Shown: positions 5,530-5,535 of the stretch, piece by piece
Position numbering within the stretch: position 1 is the first letter of the stretch
Layout: every line of letters starts with the position of its first letter
Origin: Faecalicatena fissicatena
GTDB lineage: Bacteria > Bacillota > Clostridia > Lachnospirales > Lachnospiraceae
Length of the DNA stretch: 5,535 nt
Reading direction: 5' to 3'
Assembly: GCA_001028025.1 (NCBI GenBank)
Contig: LDAQ01000143.1
Span: forward strand, 1-5,535
Notes under the pieces: model-generated
What the model was told of the DNA's origin: nothing
The model's database searches: none
Seen by the model: only the letters and a program-made list of their open reading frames with translations
Translations under genes and position numbers: made by a program

Positions 5530-5535
5530 GTTTTA

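Noticed and set aside
1..5535. CRISPR array, tRNA, rRNA, transposase or toxin-antitoxin genes
   Set aside because: No regularly spaced repeats, cloverleaf-like sequence, DDE or serine/tyrosine recombinase motifs, or small gene pair was seen on either strand.

Overview
The window is a 5.5-kb, AT-rich segment. Its strong AGGAGG-type ribosome binding sites, TTG starts, near-consensus SigA promoters and U-tract terminators suggest a low-GC Gram-positive bacterium, most likely a clostridium (Lachnospiraceae-like). That placement is inference from style and gene content. All five convincing genes lie on the minus strand, so transcription runs from high to low coordinates.

In transcription order: (1) A 206-aa regulator (4790-5410) has a GntR winged helix, a helical linker and a C-terminal RCK_C/TrkA_C domain. 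This is the architecture of BusR, the cyclic-di-AMP-responsive repressor of glycine betaine uptake. It has its own promoter (TTGCAA-17-TATAAT) over palindromic DNA. (2) A structured leader (4598-4775) contains a 17-bp terminator hairpin, an inner hairpin and an alternative pairing. It precedes a 450-aa MATE efflux pump (3245-4597). The position and form fit a transcription-attenuating riboswitch; guanidine-IV (mepA motif) is the leading candidate. (3) A consensus promoter (TTGACA-17-TATAAT, 3166-3194) has a 7-bp inverted repeat with a 24-bp spacer overlapping its -35 box. It drives a three-gene operon for an OpuA-type glycine betaine/proline betaine ABC importer: ATPase with CBS pair (opuAA), permease (opuAB) and lipoprotein binding protein (opuAC). 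A strong terminator ends the operon at 98-134.

The OpuA genes are tightly coupled: opuAB overlaps opuAA by 11 bp if its TTG start is right, and the opuAC ribosome binding site overlaps the opuAB stop codon. The proposed logic is that the RCK_C regulator senses cyclic di-AMP and gates osmolyte import, while the MATE pump between them has a separate RNA-based control.

A 14-bp perfect inverted repeat (TGCGGAAACTCAAG) sits exactly 6 bp from each end of the window. This suggests that the cassette is bracketed by two copies of a mobile element end, is itself a bounded unit, or that the ends are assembly breaks at a repeat. No transposase, RNA gene or CRISPR is visible. No gene-free stretch exceeds 300 bases; the longest is the MATE leader of about 190 bases.
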